Under the pieces are notes generated by a model. The model had not been told where the DNA came from and did not search any database. It worked only from the letters and a program-made list of their open reading frames with translations. Source: Verrucomicrobiota bacterium (GTDB lineage: Bacteria > Verrucomicrobiota > Verrucomicrobiia > Limisphaerales > PALSA-1396). Taken from it: a stretch of 64,000 bases of DNA. Positions within the stretch are counted from its first letter, which is position 1, and each line of letters begins with the position of its first letter. Shown one piece after another: positions 36,515 through 46,407 of the stretch. The position numbers were made by a program, and so were the translations under genes. Where the stretch lies: the NCBI GenBank assembly GCA_016200005.1, contig JACQFP010000087.1, positions 24,466-88,465 of the forward strand, in the 5' to 3' direction.

Positions 36515-39373
36515 ATGAAAACATCGTTGCTCCCGTCGCAGCACCAACCGGATCGGAAGATCATTTGCTCACAATTTGTCGCCCTGCGCATGCTCTGCCG
36601 GTGGATTCCGCAGGGGCTGGGTTGGTTGATCGGGTGCTGGTTGTTTTTTCACCCGGCTTTTGCTGGCGCACAGACAACCATCTTGTCTGAAGGATTTGAA
36701 TTCGCGTTTCCGGGCGTTTGGACGGTGGGCAACACCGGCAGTGGAGCGACCTGGCGGGATGTCAATGCGACGTTCGGCGGCGAGGGCACACACAGCGGTA
36801 ATTGGAAAGGCTACTGCGCAGGCACAGCTTATCCCTTCAATAGCAACGAGCCGAATCCAACCTACACCAACAACATGGCCGCCTACATGGAGACCAATCT
36901 CAACCTGCGCGTCTGCCAAAACCGCGCCATCTTGCGATTCTGGTCGAAGATTCCCTCGATCGAGTCCGGCTTTGACGCGGCCAAGGTGTTCCTTGACGGC
37001 ACTGTCATCTGGTCGAACAGCAGCCCGCAAGTCGCGTGGACGGAAGTGGCGTTGGACCTCAGTGCGTTTATCGGCGACTTCCACAAGCTGCGATTCGAGT
37101 TCGATTCGGATTTTTCCAATACGGCTGAAGGCTGGTACCTGGATGACATCAGCGTGACCGCCTACGACACGATGCCACCATCGGTGACGTGTCCGGCCAA
37201 CATCGTCGTGGACACGGACCCCGGCCAATGCTCGAAGAGCAACGTGACTTTTCTCGCCACGGTCACCGATAATTGTCCCGGCGTGACGGTCGCGTGTATT
37301 CCGCCCAGCGGTTCGACCTTTCCGGCGGGCCTGACCGCGGTGACTTGCACGGCCACGGACGCCGCCGGCAATACTGATCAGTGCAGCTTCACCGTAATCG
37401 TCCGTGACGAGCCGTTCATCATGTGCCCGTCGAACAACGTCGCGCTGGCCTGCTCGAACAGCGCCCGCGTCGATTTCGCCGTCTTCACGAGCAACCAGTG
37501 TGCTTACGCCGGAGCGTGCGTCGTTCCTGACAACGGCAACGGCACGGCGGACCTCCCGCCGCCGGATTGCCAGTATGGGGTGCCGAATGACGCGCTGCGG
37601 ATCATTAACGGGCTGCCGGTGGGAACGACGATCGAAATGCCGCCCGTCCTGAAGGATTTCACCTGCGGCACGAGCGTGGTCAGCGTGTGTTCGTTCCCGC
37701 CGACGCCGGGCGTGTGCATGGTGCCGGGCGGCACGCTGGGAGGCGAGAAGGGTTGCAGCGGCGCGACGTTGGCCCTCAAACTGATCGGCACGGGCACGCT
37801 GGGCGGATTTAATCGCGCCATCAATCTCCCCGTGGACTTTGAAACGCACATCGCCCCGCGCACGTTGGGCGCGCCGGTGCAGAGCTTCAACACGGACTTG
37901 TTCCGTTTCTTCGGTCAACTCACGGGCGACCCGGATTTTGATTTGTTGCGGATCACGGCCGGCACGGATTTCGGGATGCCCAGTCCCGGCCACACTACGT
38001 TGACCAGCCAACCCGGTAACAAGTGGGCGGTGGACAGCTTTTTTGACATCACGTACCGGATTGATTTTGTGGGCCATCCAGGTGGAGCGGTGGGAGGCAT
38101 GTCAGGCTCGACGACGGGCACGATCCGGATTTGGACCGGGAGCGGGCCGCCGCCAATCGTGACGTGCACGCCGCCTTCCGGCAGCGACTTCCCATTGGGC
38201 ACGAACGTGGTGACGTGCGTGGCGAGCAACGTGTGGGGACGGACGAGCAGTTGCGAGTTCTTCGTAACGGTGTTGCCGGACACGCGACCACCCGACATGC
38301 CGTGCCCGTCGAACATCGTGGTGCAGACCTGCTCGAATAGTTTCCCGGTCGAGTTCTTCCCGATCGCCACCAACCACTGCCCGAACGGTCCGGCCTGCGC
38401 TGTCTCCGACAACGGGACCGGCACCGCCGCCCTGCCCCCGGCGGGTTGCCAATATATCGCCCCGGATGATGTGATGCAGATCATTGACGGGCTGGCCCCC
38501 GGAACCACGATCAGGATGACGCCCATTCTCAAGAATTTCCTTTGCACCACGAGCGGGGTGGACATTTGTTCGTTCGCGTCCCCAACGCCGGGCGTGTGCC
38601 ACGAACCGGGCGGCAGTCTGGGCGGCGAAAAGGAATGTAGCGATGCCACGCTGGCGCTCGACCTGAACGGCACGGGCACGCTCGCGGGTTACCATCGTGC
38701 GCTCAACATCGCCGTTGGTTTTGAAACTCATACCGCCCCGCGCACGCTGGGCGCGCCGGTGCAGAGTTTCGACACGGACATGTTCCGCTTCTTCGGTCAA
38801 ATCACGGGCGACCCGGACTTTGATTTGTTGCGGATCACAGCTGGCACGGATTTCGGGTTGCCCAGTCCCGGGCACACCATGTTGACCCGGCAGCCGGACG
38901 GCACCTGGGCGGTGGACAGTTTCTTCGACATTACCTACCGGGTTGATTTTGTCGGCGCGGCGGGTGGACCGCTGGCGGGCAGATCCGGTTCGACGACTGG
39001 CACGATCCGCATGTTGACCGGGGCCGGGTTGTATCCGCCCGTGGCCTGCTCGCCGCCCTCGGGCAGCCCGTTTCCACTGGGCGTAACCCTCGTGACTTGC
39101 ACCGCCAGCAACCAATGGGGCTATACCAATTGCTCCTTCAAGGTGACGGTGAACCTCACTAGGCCGATGCTGAACGTCGCGCGGCAATCCACCAACATCG
39201 TGATTCGCTGGCCGGATGTTTGCACGGCGTTCCGATTGCAATCCGCACCGTATCTGACGCCGCCCATACCGTGGATAGACGTGACCAACACCCCGGCGCA
39301 CGTCGGGTCGGAGTCGCAGGTAATCGTATCCGCTGTGAACAGCAACAGATTCTTTCGCCTCTATTCACCTTAG
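36515..39373 (+). CDS. Large exported HYR-domain protein with an internal duplication
   Basis: 952 residues from ATG 36515. A signal peptide or signal anchor lies near residues 32-53 (LGWLIGCWLFFHPAFAGA). A jelly-roll-like domain follows (about residues 55-215), then HYR modules marked by CPANIVVDTD, CPSNNVALAC and CPSNIVVQTC. Two copies of a module of about 200 residues follow one another. Matching segments are APRTLGAPVQSFNTDLFRFF and APRTLGAPVQSFDTDMFRFF, then GDPDFDLLRITAGTDFG in both. Many cysteines suggest disulfides outside the cell. The C-terminus ends NRFFRLYSP, typical of verrucomicrobial exported proteins. Function unknown, probably adhesion or scaffolding. Confidence 0.8.
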   Translation: MKTSLLPSQHQPDRKIICSQFVALRMLCRWIPQGLGWLIGCWLFFHPAFAGAQTTILSEGFEFAFPGVWTVGNTGSGATWRDVNATFGGEGTHSGNWKGYCAGTAYPFNSNEPNPTYTNNMAAYMETNLNLRVCQNRAILRFWSKIPSIESGFDAAKVFLDGTVIWSNSSPQVAWTEVALDLSAFIGDFHKLRFEFDSDFSNTAEGWYLDDISVTAYDTMPPSVTCPANIVVDTDPGQCSKSNVTFLATVTDNCPGVTVACIPPSGSTFPAGLTAVTCTATDAAGNTDQCSFTVIVRDEPFIMCPSNNVALACSNSARVDFAVFTSNQCAYAGACVVPDNGNGTADLPPPDCQYGVPNDALRIINGLPVGTTIEMPPVLKDFTCGTSVVSVCSFPPTPGVCMVPGGTLGGEKGCSGATLALKLIGTGTLGGFNRAINLPVDFETHIAPRTLGAPVQSFNTDLFRFFGQLTGDPDFDLLRITAGTDFGMPSPGHTTLTSQPGNKWAVDSFFDITYRIDFVGHPGGAVGGMSGSTTGTIRIWTGSGPPPIVTCTPPSGSDFPLGTNVVTCVASNVWGRTSSCEFFVTVLPDTRPPDMPCPSNIVVQTCSNSFPVEFFPIATNHCPNGPACAVSDNGTGTAALPPAGCQYIAPDDVMQIIDGLAPGTTIRMTPILKNFLCTTSGVDICSFASPTPGVCHEPGGSLGGEKECSDATLALDLNGTGTLAGYHRALNIAVGFETHTAPRTLGAPVQSFDTDMFRFFGQITGDPDFDLLRITAGTDFGLPSPGHTMLTRQPDGTWAVDSFFDITYRVDFVGAAGGPLAGRSGSTTGTIRMLTGAGLYPPVACSPPSGSPFPLGVTLVTCTASNQWGYTNCSFKVTVNLTRPMLNVARQSTNIVIRWPDVCTAFRLQSAPYLTPPIPWIDVTNTPAHVGSESQVIVSAVNSNRFFRLYSP

Positions 39374-39567
39374 CTCGTGAATGAAAACGAATGGTGGCGG
39401 TGTGCCCGTGCGCCGGGCGCTCAAACCAAAGCGGCACCGTCAGGAGCGTCGCCTTCGTCGGACCGCGAGCTCGATGTTTCGGCGCGGCAAGCAGCTTTCA
39501 AAGTGCAGAGCAACACTACTGGCGATACAAAGAAACCGCGAAGAACTCGAACAACAAGTCAACACAC

Positions 39568-40806
39568 ATGAAGACACTTATCCTTGCTGTCACGTTGCTC
39601 GTGGCAATTCCGCTCCGAGCACAATTGCCGACCACCTCGCCCAAGGCGGCGGGTTTTGATCCGGCGCGGCTGGAAGTCATGCACGAGACGGTGAAGCGAT
39701 TTGTGGATGAGCGGAAGCACGCAGGCATCATCACGTTGCTGGCGCGCGACGGGAAGATCGTGGACTTCCAGACCTACGGCTATCGCGATTTGGAAAAGCA
39801 GTTGCCGATGGAGCGCGACACAATTTGCCGCGTGTATTCGATGTCGAAGATCATCACGTGCGTCGCCACGCTGATGTTGTTTGAGGATGGACAATTCAAC
39901 CTGGACGATCCGGTCGCGAATTGCTTGCCGGAGTTGAAGGAGATGAAGGTTTGGACGGGTGGTACGATGGACGCCCCACAAACCCAGGCGCTCAAGCGGC
40001 CCATCACCATCAAACATCTGCTCACCCACACGAGCGGATTGATTTACGATTTCGCGGGCGACGACGAGTTGACGAAATTGTGGCGCAGCACGGACCTGTG
40101 GAGCGGGCCAGGGTTGACGAACTTTATCACGAAACTCGCCAAGCTGCCGCTCAAGCATCAGCCGGGCGACGCTTACACTTATGGGGTGAACATGGACGTG
40201 CTGGGGGCGTTGATCGAGCGGGTGTCGGGAAAAACATTCGGCGCGTTTCTGGAGGAACGGCTCTTTCGCCCGCTCGGCATGGAGGACACGGGCTTCGACG
40301 TACCGGAAGCCAAGATGAATCGTCTCGCGAAGACGTACAAGCACGGACCGAACGGGAAATTTGTAGAAGACAAACCGCTCATCGAGACGTGGCCGGAAGC
40401 GGGGCGCGGAATCGAAGCTGGCGGTGCGGGGATTTTTTCGACAGCCGGCGATTATGCGCGCTTCGCGCAAATGCTTTGCAATGGTGGCACCCTCGACGGC
40501 AAACGCATCCTTGGCCGGAAGACGGTCGAGTTGATGACCGCAAATCACATGAAGACGCTGCCGAACAATCAGGCGGCGGCGCGGCAGAAGGGTTTCGGTT
40601 TCGGCGTGGAGGTGACGACGGAGCTCGGTCAACTTTCGATGCCGTCTTCGATCGGTCAATTCGGCTGGTACGGTGCGGCGACAACGTATTGCCAGATCGA
40701 TCCTAAGGAGAGGATTGTGGCCATCGCGTTTGCCCAACATTTCCCGTTCAACGAGCACAATTTCTTCGCGGCGTTTCAGACCGGGTATTTTCAAGCATTG
40801 AAATAA
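39568..40806 (+). CDS. Exported beta-lactamase-family serine hydrolase
   Basis: 412 residues from ATG 39568. Signal peptide MKTLILAVTLLVAIPLRAQ. The S-x-x-K motif is SMSK in RVYSMSKIITCVAT (about residues 95-98), the Tyr motif YGVN in DAYTYGVNMDVLGALIE, and the family segment ITIKHLLTHTSGLIYDF is intact. Members are esterases, peptidases or transacylases more often than antibiotic-inactivating enzymes. Unlike the fragment at 32889 it is complete. The upstream 39374-39567 holds no gene. Confidence 0.92.
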   Translation: MKTLILAVTLLVAIPLRAQLPTTSPKAAGFDPARLEVMHETVKRFVDERKHAGIITLLARDGKIVDFQTYGYRDLEKQLPMERDTICRVYSMSKIITCVATLMLFEDGQFNLDDPVANCLPELKEMKVWTGGTMDAPQTQALKRPITIKHLLTHTSGLIYDFAGDDELTKLWRSTDLWSGPGLTNFITKLAKLPLKHQPGDAYTYGVNMDVLGALIERVSGKTFGAFLEERLFRPLGMEDTGFDVPEAKMNRLAKTYKHGPNGKFVEDKPLIETWPEAGRGIEAGGAGIFSTAGDYARFAQMLCNGGTLDGKRILGRKTVELMTANHMKTLPNNQAAARQKGFGFGVEVTTELGQLSMPSSIGQFGWYGAATTYCQIDPKERIVAIAFAQHFPFNEHNFFAAFQTGYFQALK

Positions 40807-40832
40807 AGGGCTGCTCCGCCAGGCGCACGCGC

Positions 40833-41786
40833 ATGAAACGCTACACGTTTGTTGATCACGCAACCCAGGGTTACATCGCTTTCGTGGCGCTGCTCGTTTT
40901 GGTGTTTCACGGTTCGCGTCTGTCAGTCTGGCCGTGGTTGGTCTTGGCACACGCGCTTGGCGTCTTGTTGATCCACTTGTTGATCCAGGTTGAAGGCAAG
41001 TTTCCGAAGAACCAGCTCCTTGAATTTTTCCGTCAGTTTTATCCGATCCCGCTCTTCGTGGCTTTTTATCGCGAGACAGAGTTGTTGAACCAGATGTTCT
41101 ACACGGGCTATTGGGATGCTCATTTCCTGAAGTTGGAAGCGCGGCTCTTTGGGATGCAGCCGGGGCTTGAAATGCTGGAGCGGTTTCCCGCACGTTGGCT
41201 GGCCGAGTTGCTTTATGCGGCGTATTTTTCCTACTACCTCATGGTGGCCGGCGTGGGATTCGTCCTGTGGTGGCGCGACCGGCGGCAGTTCGCGCATTTC
41301 GTTTCGGTCGTGTCATTCATGTTCTACGTCTGCTACACAATTTACATCTTCGTGCCGGTGGTCGGGCCGCGCATTGTTTATGCCGGTTTGGTTCAGGAGC
41401 CACTTCCGCAAGACATGGTTGCTTCCATCAAACTCAACGCCCCGGCATCCGTTCAAGCCGCCGTGTTTTTCAGGCTCATGGGTTGGATTTACGATCATTT
41501 CGAGGCGGCGGGGGCGGCGTTCCCCAGCAGCCATGTGGCGGTGGCGTTGTGCACGCTGTATTTCTCGTTCCAATATCTCCGGCGCATTCGCTTCGTGCAT
41601 TTGATCGCGGTGATCCTGCTGTGCGTTGCGACCGTGTATGGCCGTTACCACTATGTGGTGGACGTCGTGGCTGGCATTGCCTTGGCGGCTGTGCTGTTGC
41701 CGCTTGGTAACTGGCTTTACCACAAGTTCGGCAATGGGAAACGGGAATTGAGCGCAACTGCCGATTCCGTGGAGAATTGCAACTGA
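40833..41786 (+). CDS. PAP2-superfamily membrane phosphatase
   Basis: 317 residues with about six membrane helices. The phosphatase motifs are PSSHVAVALC (motif 2; FPSSH) and YGRYHYVVDVVAGI (motif 3; H-x(3)-D). Motif 1 (KxxxxxxRP) is not obvious, as in inositol-phosphorylceramide-synthase/AUR1-like members. It probably removes or transfers a phosphate or phospho-headgroup of a lipid at the periplasmic face. It starts 27 bases after the serine hydrolase stop, so the two may be co-transcribed. Confidence 0.85.
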   Translation: MKRYTFVDHATQGYIAFVALLVLVFHGSRLSVWPWLVLAHALGVLLIHLLIQVEGKFPKNQLLEFFRQFYPIPLFVAFYRETELLNQMFYTGYWDAHFLKLEARLFGMQPGLEMLERFPARWLAELLYAAYFSYYLMVAGVGFVLWWRDRRQFAHFVSVVSFMFYVCYTIYIFVPVVGPRIVYAGLVQEPLPQDMVASIKLNAPASVQAAVFFRLMGWIYDHFEAAGAAFPSSHVAVALCTLYFSFQYLRRIRFVHLIAVILLCVATVYGRYHYVVDVVAGIALAAVLLPLGNWLYHKFGNGKRELSATADSVENCN

Positions 41787-41837
41787 AGCTCGCGTCGAGG
41801 GTCTGACGACGTTTCGAGGGACGGTCGTGGCGCGAGA

Positions 41838-42971
41838 TCACACCGCTCGCTCGTAAATACGGTAGGTCTTGTAAACTCTTCCGCCGAACGGTTCGAGCAA
41901 CCGGCGCATCGGCAGATTGTCCTCCAGCACCCAGGAAGCTTCGGCCTCCTTGATTCCGAGTCGCCGCCCGGTTGCCAGACCTTCCGCCAGCATCACGGCT
42001 TCAATGCCACGGTTGCGATATTCCTCCTTCACACCCAGAATGACCACTCGACAGCGGGTGGGAAGCTTGTAGCCGAGAACGTAAGGGAGCAGACCCAAAA
42101 TTTTTGGAGTGCACAACCGGCCGCGCAGTGGCTTAATGACCTCGTTGTAATCCGGCAGGGCCAGCATGAATCCGACCGGCTCGCCCGGTTTCTCCGCAAG
42201 CCAGACCAGGCCTTCCACCAGCAGCGGTTTGAGTCGCGCCGCCAGAAAATCAATCTCCGCTCCGGTCATTGGAACAAATCCCCAGTTCCTTTGCCACGCG
42301 GCGTTATAGACTTCCTTGATCTTGTCGAGATCGGCAGCGAGGGTCCGGCGGCGCACGGGTTTGAAAAGTATTTCAGGATTCCGCCGGCGCGTCTGGCGGG
42401 CAATGCGCTGTAATCGTTCGAGCGGGCACCTCGCCACATCAATTTGGAACGCCAGCAAATTTTTTGCGCCCGTGAAACCTTCCGCTTGGATCAGATCCTC
42501 GTAGTAAGGTGGGTTGTAGGTCATCATCAACTGCGGCGGAGAATCGAAGCCGTCCACCAGCAATCCACACTCCTCGTTGGTCGTGGGGTTCATCGGCCCG
42601 AGCACGCGATGCGCGCCCAATTGTCGCGCCCAATCCAAGACCGCGGCAAACAATTGCCGGCTCGTCGGCGCATCATGCTCGCACTCGAAAAACCCGAAGA
42701 AAGCATCGCGGCTCTGTTGCGACTGGTTGTAATTCCGGTCGAAGATGCCGGCGATGCGCCCCACATCGCGGCCATCGCGCGTCGCAATCCAGAGTTGCAT
42801 CTCGGCGTGTTGAAACAGCGGATTGGCGTCTGAAAAAACTTTGCGCGCGTCCACGAGCAAGGGCGCGACCCAGTGCGGGTCGTCGCGATAGATGCCGTAG
42901 CTGACTTCGAGGAAGCGGTTGACGTGGCGCGCCGCACGCGAGAGGGGTATGACTTGGAGTGCTTGGCTCAT
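41838..42971 (-). CDS. GNAT-like N-acetyltransferase family protein
   Basis: 377 residues. The protein resembles long GNAT-fold proteins: a first half with QLWIATRDGRDVGRIAGIFD and LGPMNPTTNEECGLLVDGFD, and a second half with NWGFVPMTGAEIDFLA, EPVGFMLALPDYN and the acetyl-CoA-binding-like segment VKEEYRNRGIEAVMLAEGLA. The substrate is unknown. It overlaps the MFS gene by 4 bases (ATGA), so translation is coupled and the two may act on the same compound. Confidence 0.82.
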   Translation of the reverse strand: MSQALQVIPLSRAARHVNRFLEVSYGIYRDDPHWVAPLLVDARKVFSDANPLFQHAEMQLWIATRDGRDVGRIAGIFDRNYNQSQQSRDAFFGFFECEHDAPTSRQLFAAVLDWARQLGAHRVLGPMNPTTNEECGLLVDGFDSPPQLMMTYNPPYYEDLIQAEGFTGAKNLLAFQIDVARCPLERLQRIARQTRRRNPEILFKPVRRRTLAADLDKIKEVYNAAWQRNWGFVPMTGAEIDFLAARLKPLLVEGLVWLAEKPGEPVGFMLALPDYNEVIKPLRGRLCTPKILGLLPYVLGYKLPTRCRVVILGVKEEYRNRGIEAVMLAEGLATGRRLGIKEAEASWVLEDNLPMRRLLEPFGGRVYKTYRIYERAV

Positions 42972-44272
42972 TCCTCTTTCATTTGGGTCACATCGCTGCT
43001 CCGCAGTCGCGTAACCAGCAGCGCCGCCAAGAATCCTGCGAATCCAAGGAAGTAAAGGCCCATCGTCGTCGAACTAAATCTGTGTTCGAGCCACGTCTTG
43101 ACGGGCGGAGCCACGAAGCCGCCGATGTTTCCCAACGCGTTGATCGTGGCAATCCCGGCCGCCGCGCCGATACCGCCAAAATATGCGGTGGGGAACGTCC
43201 AGAAGATCGGTTGTGCGGTAATGATGCCGGCCGTCACCAGGCACAGCGCCGCAATCGCCAGTGCCGGTGGCAGGTTGGCAGACAGGCTCAATCCGACAGC
43301 GATGCCAGTGAGTGAGAGGAATGCAAAGGTGCGACGATAGCCAGTCCGCATCGCCAGTGCCGGCCAGAACGAGCCGGCAATAATCGCAAAAGCCCAGGGG
43401 ATGGCGGTCACGAAACCGACCCGCAGCCCGACATTCTCACCCATCAGCGCGCTGACTTGGGTTGGCAGGTAGAAAGCCACGCCGTAGCCGCTGATCTGGA
43501 TGAGAAAGTAGATGGCGACGAAGTGCAGCAATCGCGGATTCCGGAACACCGCACCAAGGGTCACGGTGCCGCGAGCCTGCTTTACTTGCTCCTCGGCGTC
43601 AATCGCCTGCGTCAAGGCATCGCGCTCATCCTGCGGCATCCAGGACGCCTTTGCCGGACGATCCGTCAGGTAAAAAAAAGCCCAGACACCAACCAGGCTG
43701 GCCAGCAATCCTTCCACCGCGAACATCAGTTGCCAGCCTTGCACGCCGAATCGGCTGCCAAAGTCCAGCAGCATTCCCGAGAGCGGCCCGCCAAACATCA
43801 GAGCCAGCGGCGCGCCGAAATAAAAAATGGCCATGATCTGTCCGCGCGCTTGCGCGGGGAACCAATACGTCAGGAATAGGATTGAGCCTGGAAAGAATCC
43901 AGCCTCGGCCGCACCCAGTAACAGACGCAGCACCGAAAAGGACGTGTCGCTCTTCGCGAAGATCATCGCTGCGGAAATCAGGCCCCAACTCACCATGATG
44001 CGCGCCATCCATCGGCGCGCGCCGACGCGATGCAGGATGAGGTTGCTGGGGATTTCGAACAAAGCGTAGGTGATGAAAAAGGCGCCGGCGCCAAAAGCGA
44101 ACGCCGCGTCACTCACGCCGGTCGCAGCCTGGAATGACTGCTTGGCAAAACCGATGTTCGCCCGGTCCAGGTAACACAGCAGATACATCAACAACATGAA
44201 CGGGATGAGCCTCCATTTCGCCCGACGGATGGCGCGGTCGAGAACCTCCGGGTTGGGCGCGAGTTGGGACAT
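42968..44272 (-). CDS. MFS transporter, anion:cation symporter (ACS) type
   Basis: 434 residues from ATG 44272, about 12 membrane helices. The ACS-family pattern is seen at the start (LLCYLDRANIGFAKQ), in FFITYALFEIPSNLILHRVG and in GAAEAGFFPGSILFLTYWFP. The family imports organic anions such as hexuronates, tartrate or phthalate. A long cytosolic loop lies between helices 6 and 7 (about residues 200-240). The GNAT gene follows with a 4-base overlap. The preceding 44273-44457 shows nothing beyond a possible promoter. Confidence 0.92.
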   Translation of the reverse strand: MSQLAPNPEVLDRAIRRAKWRLIPFMLLMYLLCYLDRANIGFAKQSFQAATGVSDAAFAFGAGAFFITYALFEIPSNLILHRVGARRWMARIMVSWGLISAAMIFAKSDTSFSVLRLLLGAAEAGFFPGSILFLTYWFPAQARGQIMAIFYFGAPLALMFGGPLSGMLLDFGSRFGVQGWQLMFAVEGLLASLVGVWAFFYLTDRPAKASWMPQDERDALTQAIDAEEQVKQARGTVTLGAVFRNPRLLHFVAIYFLIQISGYGVAFYLPTQVSALMGENVGLRVGFVTAIPWAFAIIAGSFWPALAMRTGYRRTFAFLSLTGIAVGLSLSANLPPALAIAALCLVTAGIITAQPIFWTFPTAYFGGIGAAAGIATINALGNIGGFVAPPVKTWLEHRFSSTTMGLYFLGFAGFLAALLVTRLRSSDVTQMKEE

Positions 44273-44457
44273 CGCCCCGATAGTGCCGGGGTTGAACTGC
44301 CTCAATCAACCCGAATTTGCACTCGATGACAAAGTCCCGTGCGGAGCGGTCGAAAATTCAGCACTCCGCGTCTCGGCGCTTACAAATATTCGCCGCTCTC
44401 CGCGACTCTACGGTCGGTTGAGGGTTGTCAGAAAAGTCGAGCGATGCGGGTCGGGAG

Positions 44458-44640
44458 AACGAATCCGTGTCCATCGGTTTTCACACTTCCTGCTCGAACT
44501 CCGTCGTGCCCATTGTCCGCCGGCCTTGGTAATCGCCCAGAATTCGTGCCCCGCCGCGGCCAGCGTACCGCGGCGACGTTCCCTCCTTCCGCGGCCACCT
44601 CTTCAACGGTGAAGCGCGCGTCCGGGAACGGCGCGCAAAA
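44458..44640 (-). pseudogene. Degenerate SnoaL-like (ester-cyclase fold) fragment
   Basis: One minus-strand frame reads FPDARFTVEEVAAEGGNVAA, then VRWPRRGTNSGRL. This fits the SnoaL/ester-cyclase core FPDxRxTVEDxxAEGDxVxxRW followed by GTHxG. The rest of the domain cannot be followed cleanly, and no start or ribosome-binding site is evident. Probably a decayed gene in the 470-base gap between the MFS gene and the next gene. Confidence 0.35.
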
Positions 44641-44744
44641 CGGCACCCTCAACGCCGCGAAGCCCCTGGCCAGCAGCGTTAGTAACTCACCACCGCCTGT
44701 CCACCGGGCGCCGCGCCCAACGGACAAGTTTCCAGATTGAACGC

Positions 44745-46043
44745 TCAAAGATTCAGTTGGCGCTTAAGGCTCAGCGCACCGAACGGAATGAGCACTTTGG
44801 TCGTTGTCCCCTCTACGACGACAGTGACGACTCCGATTAAATGCGCCTCTCCCGCTTGATGCACATCACGAAGCCCGACCTCCAGCTTGTCGTCGCCGGT
44901 CTTAAATTTTATATCTCTAAAAATCCGGTCAAACTTATCATGGTCCTTCAATACCGCCTGCGGACAACCATTCGTGGGGTTGAGCTGTAATCGGCCGGCA
45001 AGTGTGAACTGCCCGCTGACCAGTCCGTTGGTGGTGTTTCCGCCGGCCTGTATAACCATTTGTGCCACGAACCGTTCTTTGTTGGGAAACGCAGCGGCGG
45101 CGTTGCCCTGGTCGGTCACCACATCCAGAGTTGTGTTGGTGGCGATTGTGGCGATGTTGGTGCCGAGGGTCTTGCTGAACACAACCAGGCTGACTACCGT
45201 GGAGCCGCAATCAATATCCAGCGCCAGCAGTTCATTGGTTCGTAGAGTTGTCAGGCTCGTACCCAACGCTAGGTTGACCAGATCGTGGCCTTCAAGAGTG
45301 TCATATTCAAACGCGGGTTTACCGGCCAGATCAGTGCCTTGGAATACGGACTTCAGCGCAGCCGTGGTGCGAAATGTCTGAGTTAGGGTGCTCGACGCGG
45401 GTACTGGCTCGTAGGTATAACTTCCTGAGGCGCTGCCAGCCCACCCAAAGGTAACGGGGACGACCTGTAGATACGAAGGCGAGACGGAAAGTGAGGGTTC
45501 TCCGTACCACGCACTGATCTGCACAGGGTCGGTGCCCGTGAAGAAATCCAAATCCGCGGCCAGTGAAGTGTCGTCAAAGATGACAAACGTCCCATCCATT
45601 TTCCAGGGACCCTCGCTATAACTCATGGCCAACGCAATGCCATCCCAATTGTAGGTCAGCGAGCCCGAGGCCCAGAGTCCTGTGCCGGCGACGCCCGCGT
45701 TGATTGGCATGGAGAAGGAAAAGCTGTAAGAGGTGTCGAATTGCGTGGGGTTATACACGCCATTCTTAGTCTGCCAATTCCCGGCAAAGGCGAGTGCGAC
45801 AGAAGTGAGACGGCCGTACGCCGGATCGAACCGCGGCACCAGGCCGCCGCTCTCGTTCCAATAGATGGTGTCAGCCCTGACATCGGCCAGTCCTGAAGTT
45901 AAGACGATTGCCAATGTTGCGCACAGGGACAACTTTCTTCCTAAGACGAATGGCCTGACGGGATAAGGTCTTTTTGGAATGGTGGCGACTTCAGGGACCG
46001 GGTTGACGACCAGCGCGCGCTTGATTAGTAAGATGTTATTCAT
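44745..46043 (-). CDS. Exported protein of unknown function
   Basis: 432 residues. A long basic N-terminal region (about 35 residues) precedes the hydrophobic signal segment LCATLAIVLTSGLADVRA, so the true start may be later. The mature part is rich in Thr, Ser, Gly and aromatic residues in beta-strand patterns (TSYSFSFSMPINAGVAGT, LTYNWDGIALAMSYSEG). It has no PEP-CTERM tail and few charged residues. I do not recognise the family. Two near-identical 13-base words lie 162-195 bases upstream. Confidence 0.65.
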   Translation of the reverse strand: MNNILLIKRALVVNPVPEVATIPKRPYPVRPFVLGRKLSLCATLAIVLTSGLADVRADTIYWNESGGLVPRFDPAYGRLTSVALAFAGNWQTKNGVYNPTQFDTSYSFSFSMPINAGVAGTGLWASGSLTYNWDGIALAMSYSEGPWKMDGTFVIFDDTSLAADLDFFTGTDPVQISAWYGEPSLSVSPSYLQVVPVTFGWAGSASGSYTYEPVPASSTLTQTFRTTAALKSVFQGTDLAGKPAFEYDTLEGHDLVNLALGTSLTTLRTNELLALDIDCGSTVVSLVVFSKTLGTNIATIATNTTLDVVTDQGNAAAAFPNKERFVAQMVIQAGGNTTNGLVSGQFTLAGRLQLNPTNGCPQAVLKDHDKFDRIFRDIKFKTGDDKLEVGLRDVHQAGEAHLIGVVTVVVEGTTTKVLIPFGALSLKRQLNL

Positions 46044-46204
46044 GAGTTTGCCTTTACATCGTTGGCTTAACGGTCGGGCAGAAGACGCTTCGCTGTGGGA
46101 AATAAGACTCTCCTCGAGAGCTTGCTAGCCACGCTGAGCGACAACGCGTCTTGTTCTGACCCATTCATACCACTAACCTTCAATTCGGAGCGTCAAAACG
46201 CTAC

Positions 46205-46238
46205 CCGTACATTGGCAAACTCCTTCCGTAGATTGGCA
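46205..46238 (-). promoter_or_regulatory. Pair of direct repeats spaced two helical turns, possible operator
   Basis: CCGTACATTGGCA (46205-46217) and CCGTAGATTGGCA (46226-46238) differ at one base and start 21 bases apart, so a dimeric regulator could bind both on one face of DNA. They sit upstream of the exported-protein gene that starts at 46043. The remaining sequence of 46044-46407 holds no gene I can support. Confidence 0.4.
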
Positions 46239-46407
46239 TCAAGGGCTGTTCTTCGCTCGGGGGGATTCCCGTAGCCGGTGCGAAGGGAAGGTGGCCGATC
46301 AAAGGATGAGGGACCCAGGGGTAGGTTTGGTGTTTCCCGTATGCGATTACTTCCGCGTCTCTACGTCTCGTGGTTAAGATCTGTGTGCCGTGCAGTGGTG
46401 CACCGGC

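Noticed and set aside
36569..39301. Long minus-strand open frames (502 and 399 residues) opposite the HYR-protein gene
   Set aside because: They are Arg/His-rich shadows of a high-G+C gene, share no domain pattern and have no ribosome-binding site; the plus-strand protein has clear modules.
39559..41193. 544-residue minus-strand frame
   Set aside because: It covers the serine hydrolase and the start of the PAP2 gene, both with clear catalytic motifs on the plus strand.
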